A stretch of 63,777 nt of DNA from Brevibacillus formosus (GTDB taxonomy: Bacteria > Bacillota > Bacilli > Brevibacillales > Brevibacillaceae): positions 1-63,777 of the forward strand of contig NZ_PXZL01000005.1 in NCBI RefSeq assembly GCF_003013405.1. The letters are read 5' to 3'. Both the position numbers and the translations under genes were made by a program. The notes beneath the pieces were generated by a model, which made no database searches, was not told the DNA's origin, and saw only the letters and a program-made list of their open reading frames with translations. The number at the start of each line of letters is the position of its first letter. Positions within the stretch are counted from its first letter, which is position 1. This document shows, piece after piece, positions 1-6,909 of this stretch.

Positions 1-209
1 CCGAAGCCGCCTTTTCTTTTCGGATCATGCGATCCAAAAACCTATCCGGTATTAGCATAAGTTTCCCTATGTTATCCCAGTCTGAGAGGCAGGTTGCCTA
101 CGTGTTACTCACCCGTCCGCCGCTAGCCTCCGAAGAGACTCGCTCGACTTGCATGTATTAGGCACGCCGCCAGCGTTCGTCCTGAGCCAGGATCAAACTC
201 TCCAATAAA
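1..209 (-). rRNA. rrs: 16S ribosomal RNA, 5' end (partial)
   Basis: Read on the minus strand, the first bases are TTTATTGGAGAGTTTGATCC, the conserved 5' end of Bacillales 16S rRNA. The usual helix sequences follow (ACGAACGCTGGCGGCGTGCC, then CGGACGGGTGAGTAACACG). Only about 209 nt lie in the window; the rest continues beyond the left edge. In B. subtilis an rRNA operon (rrnI) also follows pdaB (ybaN) in this orientation, so the position is syntenic. No tRNA gene is visible next to it. Confidence 0.97.
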
Positions 210-268
210 GTTTGTTACTGGTTCAAAGCTGGCAAATCATTTAATGATAGACTCATTAACGCTTTCGC

Positions 269-289
269 TGTTCAGTTTTCAAAGAGCAA
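269..289 (-). promoter_or_regulatory. rRNA leader boxA antitermination element
   Basis: The minus strand carries TGCTCTTTGAAAACTGAAC about 60 nt upstream of the 16S start. This matches the boxA-containing leader conserved in Bacillales rRNA operons, where the NusB/NusE antitermination complex binds. Seen directly; the role is by family knowledge. Confidence 0.8.
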
Positions 290-344
290 TTTCCTGTCCT
301 CAATGTTCATCGTTATTTGTGATGGCGTCTTAAGGACAAGAACT

Positions 345-410
345 AATCTATCACGTTACCTATCTTTGAGTCAATATGTTTTTTAAAAAAGTTTTTAAGT
401 ATAATGCTCT
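345..410 (-). promoter_or_regulatory. rRNA operon promoter with AT-rich UP-like region
   Basis: On the minus strand TTGACT (369-374) is followed after 18 nt by TAGATT (345-350). An A/T tract of about 35 nt (376-410) lies just upstream of the -35, as in rRNA promoters with UP elements. Only one promoter is evident; B. subtilis rRNA operons often have two. The upstream part touches the stop codon of the neighbouring small gene. Confidence 0.7.
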
Positions 411-673
411 TCCCCGAGTTTTCTGCGTCTGACATACTTGGATAACTCATTGGGAGAGGCGATTCTTGCGTACATGCGAAACATGATGGAGTACCTCTCC
501 TCCATGGCTCGCTTCACTAGATGATCAATTCGTTTATCGCTAAAATCAAGGAGCATCTCTTCCAGCTCACGTTTTAACAAGTATTCTAGTTCCTGTACTT
601 CTTTCGTATTAAATAAAAACCCTAGCAACGATATCGCCCTCCGCCTTACGAGTCTCTCCTCTATCCTTTCCAT
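395..673 (-). CDS. Small conserved-looking hypothetical protein (92 aa)
   Basis: I do not recognise this protein. It is 92 residues, rich in charged residues (Glu, Arg, Lys), and looks mostly helical, with an Arg-Arg-Arg cluster at residues 10-12 and a second basic cluster near the C terminus. There is no signal peptide or clear membrane segment. I chose the ATG at 673; a TTG lies one codon upstream. The Shine-Dalgarno is weak (AGGG). It starts just after the terminator of the SpoIIM-family gene and its stop sits against the UP-like region of the rRNA promoter. No terminator separates it from the rRNA operon, so readthrough is possible. It is probably real because codon use looks normal and the frame fills the gap, but the function is unknown. 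Confidence 0.55.
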   Translation of the reverse strand: MERIEERLVRRRAISLLGFLFNTKEVQELEYLLKRELEEMLLDFSDKRIDHLVKRAMEERYSIMFRMYARIASPNELSKYVRRRKLGEEHYT

Positions 674-693
674 CAAAATTCAGCCCTATTCAA

Positions 694-722
694 AATAAAA
701 AGCCCTCCGTTTAGGAAGGCTT
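694..722 (-). terminator. Rho-independent terminator after the SpoIIM-family gene
   Basis: The minus strand forms AAGCCTTCC-TAAAC-GGAGGGCTT followed by TTTATTTTG. It sits 20-50 nt after the stop of the SpoIIM-family gene. Confidence 0.85.
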
Positions 723-743
723 CAATTTGTTCGCAAATCTGAA

Positions 744-1397
744 TTATTTCAGTAAGTTCAATTGCTGCAGTTGTTGGCCCACTGCTTCCTTAAGAATGGT
801 TGGAGTAATCGTACTCTCCACAATGGCAGCGACAAATAACAGAACGACCACAGTAAGAACCGCTATTGGAAATTGCTTGAGTGTATCGTACCAGTCATTT
901 TTCAACCGTGCCAGCTTTTGCGGTTGGATTAGAACTCCCACTGAGCGTAAACTCAGCACCCCTAAACGAATACCAACTCCCGCTGCAAACAGGATAGCTG
1001 GGAGCTCAAAAATTCCATGAGGTAAAATCCCTGCACTAAAAATAAGCCATGGACTTACTCCAATCCCGCTGTATTTGAAAAGGATAAATCCAAGCAGCAC
1101 TCCATTTGTGAGCATTCCAATTATGGGAAAGAATGCAAACAATATTCCCAGCGCCATCATCATTAATGCACTGAAAACATTATTGGAAAAAATCATCCAG
1201 AACACCGCTAAAGGTCCGCCGCCGTTATCTTTTATCCGTTCAGCAATTTCCTTTAATTGGCCCATCATTTTACCGACCATCTCTTCAACAAGCGGTGCTT
1301 GAAAATAACCAATCAAAGCACCACCAAAAAATAGTAAGCATGCGGCGAAGAAATATTTTCGGTTATCAAGCCATAAATGCCGCAATCGATTGCCCAT
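744..1397 (-). CDS. SpoIIM-family (DUF95) integral membrane protein
   Basis: Protein of 217 residues with about five hydrophobic segments, the first near residues 17-35. The motif LPHGIFELPAI near the middle, preceded by GVLLGFILFKYSG, is typical of the SpoIIM/DUF95 family. Authentic SpoIIM belongs to the engulfment complex with SpoIID and SpoIIP. Many genomes carry paralogues of unknown role, so this copy next to pdaB and rRNA is best called family-level only. I chose the ATG at 1397 because AGGGGTG lies 8 nt upstream; a longer in-frame extension to 1439 has no ribosome binding site. It is divergent from pdaB and ends at its own terminator. Confidence 0.85.
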   Translation of the reverse strand: MGNRLRHLWLDNRKYFFAACLLFFGGALIGYFQAPLVEEMVGKMMGQLKEIAERIKDNGGGPLAVFWMIFSNNVFSALMMMALGILFAFFPIIGMLTNGVLLGFILFKYSGIGVSPWLIFSAGILPHGIFELPAILFAAGVGIRLGVLSLRSVGVLIQPQKLARLKNDWYDTLKQFPIAVLTVVVLLFVAAIVESTITPTILKEAVGQQLQQLNLLK

Positions 1398-1523
1398 GCA
1401 CCACACCCCTTTTACTGCCTCATAATTCACTATATGCATTGTACCTCAACAATAGCCAACAGGCCAAAGAATATCCTTGTCTTCCCTGCATAAACTGTTA
1501 TCGGACAAAGGAGGTGCTTATCC

Positions 1524-2294
1524 ATGAAAATTATTTACGTGATCAGCGCGAAACGATTAAAGCAAATCTTAATTATCTTCGCGGCCATCGTACTCACCGC
1601 TGGAATTGGTTATGCGGAACGCGATTCCATTGCTGCATTTGCTGAAGGTGCCAGCACGCAAGCCCCCCAAGCTATTTATAAGGTCGACACCAAAGAAAAG
1701 AAAATCGCCCTTACCTTTGACATCAGCTGGGGAGAGACACGAGCATTACCTATACTGGATGTGTTGAAAGAAAAAAAGGTAAACAAAGCGACCTTTTTTC
1801 TCTCCTCCCCATGGAGTCAACGGCATCCGGACATCTTGAAACGAATCAAAGAGGATGGCTTAGAAATTGGTTCGCACGGTCACAAGCATGATAACTACAC
1901 CAAATACTCCGATGAAGAAATTCGCTCCCAAATGGCTAAAGCGGACTCCATTTTAACCGAAATGACTGGAAAAAAACCAACGCTCATTCGGATGCCAAAT
2001 GGTGATTTTGACAAACGAGTGCTAGAAATCGCGAATCGCATGGGTTATTCCGTCATTCAATGGGATACAGACTCAAAGGATTGGACCAATCCGGGAACAG
2101 ATGTGATTATCAATAATGTATTATCAAAAGCTCATCCAGGAGACATCATCCTGATGCATGCAAGCGATTCTGCGAAAGATACACATCTGGCCCTCCCCGT
2201 GATCATTGATCGACTTCGCAAGGATGGGTATGAATTCGTTACAGTATCTGAGCTCATTTCGGGTACAAGTGTAGACAGCAAAGAAATTCACTAA
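1524..2294 (+). CDS. pdaB: Sporulation polysaccharide deacetylase, PdaB type
   Basis: Protein of 256 residues with an N-terminal membrane or signal segment (about 12-30) and a NodB-type carbohydrate esterase 4 domain. Visible motifs are TFDISWGE (metal/base region; the common TFDD is here TFDI), SHGHKHDN (metal-binding histidines) and RMPNGDFD. B. subtilis PdaB (YbaN) acts late in sporulation and is needed to keep spores stable; its chemical substrate is not firmly established. The ATG follows GGAGGTGCTTATCC, a good ribosome binding site. It faces kbaA and shares a terminator with it. In B. subtilis the same gene lies between kbaA and an rRNA operon, which supports the assignment. Confidence 0.92.
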   Translation: MKIIYVISAKRLKQILIIFAAIVLTAGIGYAERDSIAAFAEGASTQAPQAIYKVDTKEKKIALTFDISWGETRALPILDVLKEKKVNKATFFLSSPWSQRHPDILKRIKEDGLEIGSHGHKHDNYTKYSDEEIRSQMAKADSILTEMTGKKPTLIRMPNGDFDKRVLEIANRMGYSVIQWDTDSKDWTNPGTDVIINNVLSKAHPGDIILMHASDSAKDTHLALPVIIDRLRKDGYEFVTVSELISGTSVDSKEIH

Positions 2295-2299
2295 AACAA

Positions 2300-2336
2300 A
2301 AAAGCTGACCTTCATCGGGTCAGCTTTCTCTTTTTA
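2300..2336. terminator. Bidirectional terminator between pdaB and kbaA
   Basis: Hairpin AGCTGACC-loop-GGGTCAGCT with T-rich flanks in both directions. It ends plus-strand pdaB and overlaps the last codons and stop of minus-strand kbaA. Confidence 0.88.
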
Positions 2337-2907
2337 CCAGTCGGTGTAATTGCATGACTTGCCAGACGTTACAAAACAGTAGTGGGACGAGCATGGACAA
2401 CGTTGTACGAACATTATCTTCTTTCAATGCCGGAATCCATTCCAATGCCGTAACGACAAACATAAAGAAGGTCGTCGGTATCCATGCAGATTTATTGGTC
2501 AGACTTGCTTTTCCATATGCGGTAACAATAGCAACAATTAATAATAGCGTTGGCTCAATAAAGTACGGGCCAAATCCTTTTCCTTCACCGAAGGATGTAT
2601 ATCGAAGATAAATCATGTCGAAAAAAACAAACAAAATAAGAAATACTTGGACGCTTTTCCACAGTGAAGCTGTTTTAAATATTGTTTTGGCGAAATAATT
2701 AATCGTCATATACGCAAAAAAACCCATCTGAGCCACAATGCTAATGGTCATTCCATACAGTAGATACATGAACAAGCCAACAAAAAAGTTACCGGTGCTT
2801 CCCCCGAGCAGCTTGTCCAAATCAAAAATAAGGGCAACCAGGATCCCACCTAATCCCCCAAGCAAGAGTGTGGTAATAAAAAGCCAGCCATACTTACGCA
2901 AACTCAC
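2320..2907 (-). CDS. kbaA: KinB-signalling pathway activation protein KbaA
   Basis: Hydrophobic protein of about 195 residues with roughly six membrane segments, beginning YGWLFITTLLLGGLGG, characteristic of KbaA. In B. subtilis KbaA helps the sensor kinase KinB feed the Spo0 phosphorelay. I place the start at the GTG at 2907 (a TTG is adjacent at 2910) because GGGAGG lies 6-9 nt upstream; this gives about 195 aa, close to the B. subtilis protein. The open frame extends to 3027, but that region is the upstream region of divergent gerD. The order pdaB-kbaA-gerD-salA-cwlD is the same as in Bacillus. The last codons lie inside the shared terminator. Confidence 0.9.
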   Translation of the reverse strand: MSLRKYGWLFITTLLLGGLGGILVALIFDLDKLLGGSTGNFFVGLFMYLLYGMTISIVAQMGFFAYMTINYFAKTIFKTASLWKSVQVFLILFVFFDMIYLRYTSFGEGKGFGPYFIEPTLLLIVAIVTAYGKASLTNKSAWIPTTFFMFVVTALEWIPALKEDNVRTTLSMLVPLLFCNVWQVMQLHRLVKRES

Positions 2908-3030
2908 CAAGTATTCCCTCCCATCCATCGAATATGATTGTACCAATGGATACAAGAAAATACTAGCGTAAGAACAAAACAAAATGCACACGTTACTTGT
3001 AGGCAGAGTAAAGAAGGAGGTGTCCACCCC

Positions 3031-3690
3031 ATGAGAAAAAAGACGTTGTCTTTTTGGTTAACCGCTCTTGTCTGTCTTGTGCTCACCAGTTGCGGGGGTG
3101 GCGGACAAGCGCAAGGTTCGTCTCAGCCTGATTATAAAAGCGTCAAAGACATGGTGCTGGACATATTGCAGACGGACGAAGCGAAGCAATCTGTAAGTAA
3201 AATGATGAAGGATGAAAAGTTCAAGCAGAGCCTGATGTTGGACGAGTCCACTGTGCGAACCACCTTGATTCAAAGCATGACCAATCCAAATAGTACGCAC
3301 ATTAAAGAGGCGTTTAAAGATCCCAAGTTCGCTAGCGCCATGGCGAAATCCATGAAAAACGAGCAAAAAACGCTTATGAAGGACCTGATGAAGGACCCTG
3401 AATACCAAAAAGAGCTTATTAGTGTAATGAAAGACCCTGAGTTTGAGAAAAATTTGATGGACCTCATGAAAAGCTCAGCCTATCGTCAACAAACTATGCA
3501 GGTGATGAAGGATTCCTTGCAAAGCCCTTTGTTCCAAGCTGAACTCATGAAGATCATGACCAAAGTATCTGAGGACATGACAAAACCAAAGGAGCTCAAG
3601 CCAAAGAAAAAAGGGAAAGGAAAAGAAGGTGGCGATGGTGGTGGCGGCGGCGATTCCGGCGGAGGAGGCGGCGGCGGCAGTTCTTCCTAA
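3031..3690 (+). CDS. gerD: Spore germination lipoprotein GerD
   Basis: Protein of 219 residues. The N terminus is a lipoprotein signal with lipobox LTSC and the lipidated Cys at residue 21. The central part is Met- and Lys-rich and repeats units like MKDPEF/MKDPEY. The C terminus is a low-complexity Gly/Ser tail. GerD sits in the inner spore membrane and is needed to cluster nutrient germinant receptors into the germinosome. The ATG at 3031 has AAGGAGGTG 9 nt upstream; the open frame extends further upstream but would destroy the lipobox. It is expected to be forespore (sigma G) expressed, though I could not identify a convincing promoter. It ends at a strong terminator shared with salA. Confidence 0.93.
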   Translation: MRKKTLSFWLTALVCLVLTSCGGGGQAQGSSQPDYKSVKDMVLDILQTDEAKQSVSKMMKDEKFKQSLMLDESTVRTTLIQSMTNPNSTHIKEAFKDPKFASAMAKSMKNEQKTLMKDLMKDPEYQKELISVMKDPEFEKNLMDLMKSSAYRQQTMQVMKDSLQSPLFQAELMKIMTKVSEDMTKPKELKPKKKGKGKEGGDGGGGGDSGGGGGGGSSS

Positions 3691-3693
3691 ACG

Positions 3694-3731
3694 TAAAGGT
3701 GAGCTCTTTTATAGAGCCCACCTTTTTTACG
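3694..3731. terminator. Terminator between gerD and salA
   Basis: AAGGTGAGCTC-TTTTATA-GAGCCCACCTT followed by TTTTACG on the plus strand. The minus strand reads the same stem with a shorter T run, so it probably also serves salA. Confidence 0.85.
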
Positions 3732-3738
3732 TACATTT

Positions 3739-4851
3739 TTATCGTTTCACAGCTTCTCCGCATTTTTCTACAACACGTTTGGCCATATCGATGTAAAGCT
3801 GACCAATTTCCGTCTTTTCTCCATAGATGGATGGGGAATAATCAGGTTCAGATGGATGATTATCCGGTTGTCCCAGCGGAATTTGAGCGAGCAGCTCACA
3901 TGCCAATGTCTCGGCAAGCTTAGCTCCTCCACCACGTCCGAATACGTATTCTTTCGAACCATCCTTTGCTTCGTACCATGCCATATTTTCCACAATACCG
4001 AGGATTTCATGACCAGTCCGCTTTGCCATAGCGCCAGCGCGAGCTGCTACAAACGCTGCAGTAGCATGAGGAGTCGTTACCACAATCTCCATGCTTTGTG
4101 GGATCATGGTGTGCACGTCGAGGGCCATATCTCCCGTTCCTGGAGGCAAGTCCAACAAAAGGTAGTCCAATTCTTCGCCCCAGTGCACTTCTGTGAAAAA
4201 GTTACGCAGCATTTTCCCCAACATAGGGCCACGCCAAATGATCGGAGAGTTGTCCTCCACAAAAAAGCCCATAGACATAACCTTTACGTTTTGCTTTTCA
4301 ACAGGCAGAATGGTTTCGCCAATCACGGTTGGACGTTGCTCAATATTCATCATATCGGGCACACTAAATCCGTAAATGTCTGCATCGATAATGCCCACTT
4401 TTTTTCCTAAACGCCCGAGCGCAACAGCCAGATTCACTGTCACCGTCGATTTTCCGACGCCACCTTTTCCGGAAGTGACCGCGATAAAGGTCGTATTCGA
4501 ATCTTTTGCCAAGATCGGGTTCAAAAGGGGAGCTTGTCCCGGTGTCATGTTATGTGTTTGCCCACCTTGGTTCTTGCGAAGCTGAGCAGACAGAGCCGCA
4601 CGTTCCTCGTCTGTCATCGAACCGAATTGCAGGCGTACTTCTTCGGCTCCTAGCGCTTTCACAGCTGCAATGACATCGTCCTCGATCTTGGCTTTGAGCG
4701 GACAGCCCGAAATCGTCAGAACGACCGTAAGGCTTACTGTCTTGTCTTCAATATGGATATCCCGAATCATGTTGAGCTCGACCAAGCTACGATTAATTTC
4801 AGGGTCTTTTACATCGCGTAGTGCTTCGAGAACCTGTTCTTTGGTCAACAT
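3739..4851 (-). CDS. salA: Mrp/NBP35-family P-loop ATPase, SalA type
   Basis: Protein of 370 residues: an N-terminal MIP18/DUF59 domain (about 1-78) and a ParA/MinD-like ATPase with P-loop SGKGGVGKS at 127-135, then DADIYG and LDLPPGTGD motifs. In B. subtilis SalA (YbaL) regulates exoprotease genes through scoC. Classical Mrp/ApbC iron-sulfur carriers have a CxxC pair in the second half; here that region reads ENMAWYEAKDGSKEYVF with no CxxC, which fits SalA rather than an Fe-S carrier. The ATG at 4851 has GAGGTG upstream. An extended -10 promoter lies at 4921-4929. Synteny with cwlD and gerD supports the name. Confidence 0.9.
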   Translation of the reverse strand: MLTKEQVLEALRDVKDPEINRSLVELNMIRDIHIEDKTVSLTVVLTISGCPLKAKIEDDVIAAVKALGAEEVRLQFGSMTDEERAALSAQLRKNQGGQTHNMTPGQAPLLNPILAKDSNTTFIAVTSGKGGVGKSTVTVNLAVALGRLGKKVGIIDADIYGFSVPDMMNIEQRPTVIGETILPVEKQNVKVMSMGFFVEDNSPIIWRGPMLGKMLRNFFTEVHWGEELDYLLLDLPPGTGDMALDVHTMIPQSMEIVVTTPHATAAFVAARAGAMAKRTGHEILGIVENMAWYEAKDGSKEYVFGRGGGAKLAETLACELLAQIPLGQPDNHPSEPDYSPSIYGEKTEIGQLYIDMAKRVVEKCGEAVKR

Positions 4852-4920
4852 TCTGGTTCACCTCATCTATAATCTTTTCAAACATTTTCATGCTGGTATA
4901 ACTACAGCGTATGCGCGTTC

Positions 4921-4929
4921 ATTATAGCA
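4921..4929 (-). promoter_or_regulatory. Extended -10 promoter of salA
   Basis: The minus strand reads TGCTATAAT (TG plus one base plus TATAAT) about 70 nt before the salA start. No good -35 is present; an inverted repeat occupies that place (4935-4960). Confidence 0.55.
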
Positions 4930-4934
4930 TATTC

Positions 4935-4960
4935 GGGCGGTCGGAACACGACCACCGCCC
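4935..4960 (-). other. GC-rich inverted repeat upstream of salA, just after cwlD stop
   Basis: Arms GGGCGGT (4935-4941) and ACCGCCC (4954-4960) with a further 3-bp inner stem. It lacks a T run, so it is not a canonical terminator. It covers the -35 region of the salA promoter and begins 2 nt after the cwlD stop, so it could be a protein site or an mRNA 3' hairpin. Confidence 0.5.
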
Positions 4961-4962
4961 TC

Positions 4963-5679
4963 TCAAGGTGTAATTGGCGCTTTTTCTCCCGAGTACTGAC
5001 GCAGTATCCCTTGATAAATGGCATTTGCCATAGCCTTTTGGTATTCAACGCTCTGAAGTCGCTTTGCCTCCTCCGTATTGCTGACAAATCCTACTTCTAC
5101 CAAAACGGCCGGGCAGTTAACCTCCCGAATCAAGAACACATTGTTCGTCTTACTCGGAACCCGATCTGTATGACCGATCACCCGTTTGATTTCATCTTGT
5201 ATCAGAAAAGAAACTTCTTCACTCTTTTTGAAGGTGGGGGAGTAAAATGTCTGTGCTCCTGACCATTTCGGAGAAGGAATAGAATTGACATGGATGCTGA
5301 CCAAGAAATCCGGTGAACTGTCATTGACCAGCTTCACCCGGTTTCGAATGTCCTCTGCTTTTCGTTTTCGTAGCTGGTCAGCATCCGGACTCGCCAAATC
5401 CTTGTCCTCTTCCCTCGTCATGACCACAAACGCTCCTGACTGCTGAAGAAAATCCCGCAAATACATGCTGATGGCCAACGTTACTTCCTTTTCAACCACA
5501 TCCCCAGCTTTGGAAACTGCACCGCCGTCCTTCCCCCCATGCCCTGGGTCAATTGCTATTACCGTTCCTGTCAGCGGCAGCGACCATGCCTGCCAGGAAG
5601 AGCGATCCGGTGATTCGTAGGTGAACAACAGCATGAGTACTGCAAAAGCCAATATCCAGCCTACTCCTTTTCGTGTCAC
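4963..5679 (-). CDS. cwlD: N-acetylmuramoyl-L-alanine amidase CwlD (spore cortex)
   Basis: Protein of 238 residues from the GTG at 5679: N-terminal membrane segment (about 4-21), then an Amidase_3 domain. Zinc and catalytic residues are visible: DPGHGG (His47), a Glu in VVEKEV, SIHVNS (His), and LVEVGF (Glu). CwlD, with PdaA, makes the muramic-delta-lactam of spore cortex, needed for cortex recognition during germination. The open frame extends to an ATG at 5703, but that ATG has no ribosome binding site and would be nearly leaderless behind the candidate sigma E promoter; the GTG has AAGGGGA 9-10 nt upstream and gives the B. subtilis length. It lies between rpsI and salA as in Bacillus. Confidence 0.92.
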   Translation of the reverse strand: MTRKGVGWILAFAVLMLLFTYESPDRSSWQAWSLPLTGTVIAIDPGHGGKDGGAVSKAGDVVEKEVTLAISMYLRDFLQQSGAFVVMTREEDKDLASPDADQLRKRKAEDIRNRVKLVNDSSPDFLVSIHVNSIPSPKWSGAQTFYSPTFKKSEEVSFLIQDEIKRVIGHTDRVPSKTNNVFLIREVNCPAVLVEVGFVSNTEEAKRLQSVEYQKAMANAIYQGILRQYSGEKAPITP

Positions 5680-5712
5680 AGTGTATCGTCCCCTTTGTCC
5701 CATTCTCGTTCC

Positions 5713-5741
5713 ATCTTATGGACAAACATGGACAAATATAC
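5713..5741 (-). promoter_or_regulatory. Candidate sigma E promoter of cwlD
   Basis: The minus strand has GTATATT (5735-5741), 14 nt, then CATAAGAT (5713-5720), close to the sigma E pattern ATATT-N14-CATACAAT. B. subtilis cwlD is known to be under mother-cell control, so the match is biologically sensible. Found by eye only. Confidence 0.45.
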
Positions 5742-5754
5742 CCGTTTGTGAAAA

Positions 5755-5791
5755 GGAAAAACCCCCTGCCTGCGAACAGACAAGGGGTTTG
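5755..5791 (-). terminator. Terminator of the rplM-rpsI operon
   Basis: The minus strand forms AACCCCTTGTCTG-TTCG-CAGGCAGGGGGTT followed by TTTCCTTTT, 15 nt after the rpsI stop. Confidence 0.92.
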
Positions 5792-5804
5792 TATCGAACA
5801 GCAA

Positions 5805-6197
5805 TTAGCGCTTGGAGAATTGAGGTGCGCGACGAGCTGCTTTCAAGCCGTATTTCTTACGCTCTTTCATACGAGGATCGCGAGTCAGGAAGCCAGCGCG
5901 TTTCAGAGCGCCGCGCAGTTCCGGATCTGCTTTCAGCAGAGCGCGAGCAACGCCGTGACGGATTGCACCAGCTTGACCAGTGGTTCCGCCGCCGTTTACG
6001 TTAACCAATACATCGTAACGACCAAGAGTCTCAGTCAGAACGAGTGGTTGTTTTACGATCAATTTCAGTGTTTCCAAACCAAAGTAAGTATCCATTTCAC
6101 GCTTGTTGATCACGATGCGACCTTCACCTGGAACCAGGCGAACGCGTGCTACGGAGTGCTTACGACGACCTGTACCGTAGTATTGTACTTGTGCCAC
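5805..6197 (-). CDS. rpsI: 30S ribosomal protein S9
   Basis: Complete 130-residue S9. It starts [20 protein letters not shown] and ends in the conserved QFSKR tail, which reaches the P-site tRNA in the 30S subunit. The motif [16 protein letters not shown] is intact. It lies 20 nt downstream of rplM in the usual rplM-rpsI pair and is followed by a strong terminator. Confidence 0.98.
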   Translation of the reverse strand: MAQVQYYGTGRRKHSVARVRLVPGEGRIVINKREMDTYFGLETLKLIVKQPLVLTETLGRYDVLVNVNGGGTTGQAGAIRHGVARALLKADPELRGALKRAGFLTRDPRMKERKKYGLKAARRAPQFSKR

Positions 6198-6217
6198 GTA
6201 TATTTCCTCCCTTTACC

Positions 6218-6655
6218 TTAACCGCGAATTTGCCAAACTTCTGGTTTTTGTGCTGCGTGCGGATGCTCAGTTCCAGCGTATACTTTCAGCTTGGTGAACA
6301 TTTGACGTCCCAGGCTGTTTTTAGGCAGCATGCCTTTTACCGCCAGTTCGAACATACGATCTGGGCGCTTGTTCAGCATTGCGCCAGCAGTGGTCTTTTT
6401 CAAACCACCTGGATACAGGGAGTGAGTGTAGTAAATTTTGTCGTTCAGTTTGTTACCAGTCAATTTCACTTTGTCAGCGTTGATTACGATTACGAAATCG
6501 CCAGCGTCAACGTGAGGAGTGAATTCTGGTTTCAATTTTCCGCGCAGGATAGAAGCTACTTCGCTCGCCAGACGACCCAGCGTTTGGCCTTCAGCGTCAA
6601 CGATGTACCATTTGCGCTCAACTTCGAGCGGTTTCGCCATATATGTGGTACGCAT
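6218..6655 (-). CDS. rplM: 50S ribosomal protein L13
   Basis: Complete 145-residue L13. It begins [20 protein letters not shown] and contains the conserved [11 protein letters not shown] and [17 protein letters not shown] segments. L13 is an early 23S rRNA assembly protein. AGGAGGG lies 7 nt before the ATG. It has its own promoter (6844-6872) and a long structured leader, which suggests expression independent of the upstream ecf-truA genes. Confidence 0.98.
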   Translation of the reverse strand: MRTTYMAKPLEVERKWYIVDAEGQTLGRLASEVASILRGKLKPEFTPHVDAGDFVIVINADKVKLTGNKLNDKIYYTHSLYPGGLKKTTAGAMLNKRPDRMFELAVKGMLPKNSLGRQMFTKLKVYAGTEHPHAAQKPEVWQIRG

Positions 6656-6843
6656 TTTTGTCCCTCCTAAATATCTTACCTAACACATATCCATCTACTT
6701 ATAACCAAAACAACCGAAACTTGCAATGGAAGATAATTGCTGTTACGGGTGAGCAACTCTTCCAGGTGTTCCATGTAATCACGATCTTGTCTTTCAATCC
6801 CGGGGCTAGAGTGGGGCTAGGCGGGGTTAAAATACCAAGGAAT
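6656..6843 (-). promoter_or_regulatory. Structured 5' leader of rplM-rpsI (candidate L13 leader)
   Basis: The leader between the promoter and rplM is about 180 nt. It contains a strong hairpin (6728-6763): GGAAGA/TCTTCC enclosing TTGCT/AGCAA. Upstream is a C-rich stretch (on the minus strand) with CTAGCCCC repeated twice near 6800-6825. Bacilli are known to carry an L13 leader thought to mediate autoregulation; I infer that this is its equivalent but cannot align it to the Rfam model. Confidence 0.5.
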
Positions 6844-6872
6844 ATCGTACTACATAGACGCCCCATAGTCAA
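6844..6872 (-). promoter_or_regulatory. Promoter of rplM-rpsI
   Basis: TTGACT (6867-6872), 17 nt spacer, TACGAT (6844-6849) on the minus strand, immediately downstream of the truA stop. Confidence 0.65.
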
Positions 6873-6909
6873 GTGCTGCTCGTTCGTCTAATAGTTGGAA
6901 ATCAGAGAA

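Noticed and set aside
727..1302. Plus-strand frames of 97 and 75 codons over the SpoIIM-family gene
   Set aside because: No ribosome binding sites; low-complexity shadows of a membrane-protein gene.
1460..1500. Sigma G-like promoter for pdaB (GAATA ... CATAAA)
   Set aside because: Spacing is 15 nt rather than 17-18 and the -10 match is poor. A similar search before gerD was also unconvincing.
2908..3086. N-terminal extension of KbaA to 3027 and a 60-codon frame at 2904-3086
   Set aside because: They overlap the gerD control region and lack ribosome binding sites; the GTG at 2907 fits length and signal.
6795..6830. Possible G-quadruplex on the plus strand near rplM
   Set aside because: Only three GGGG runs are present, and the transcribed strand is C-rich.
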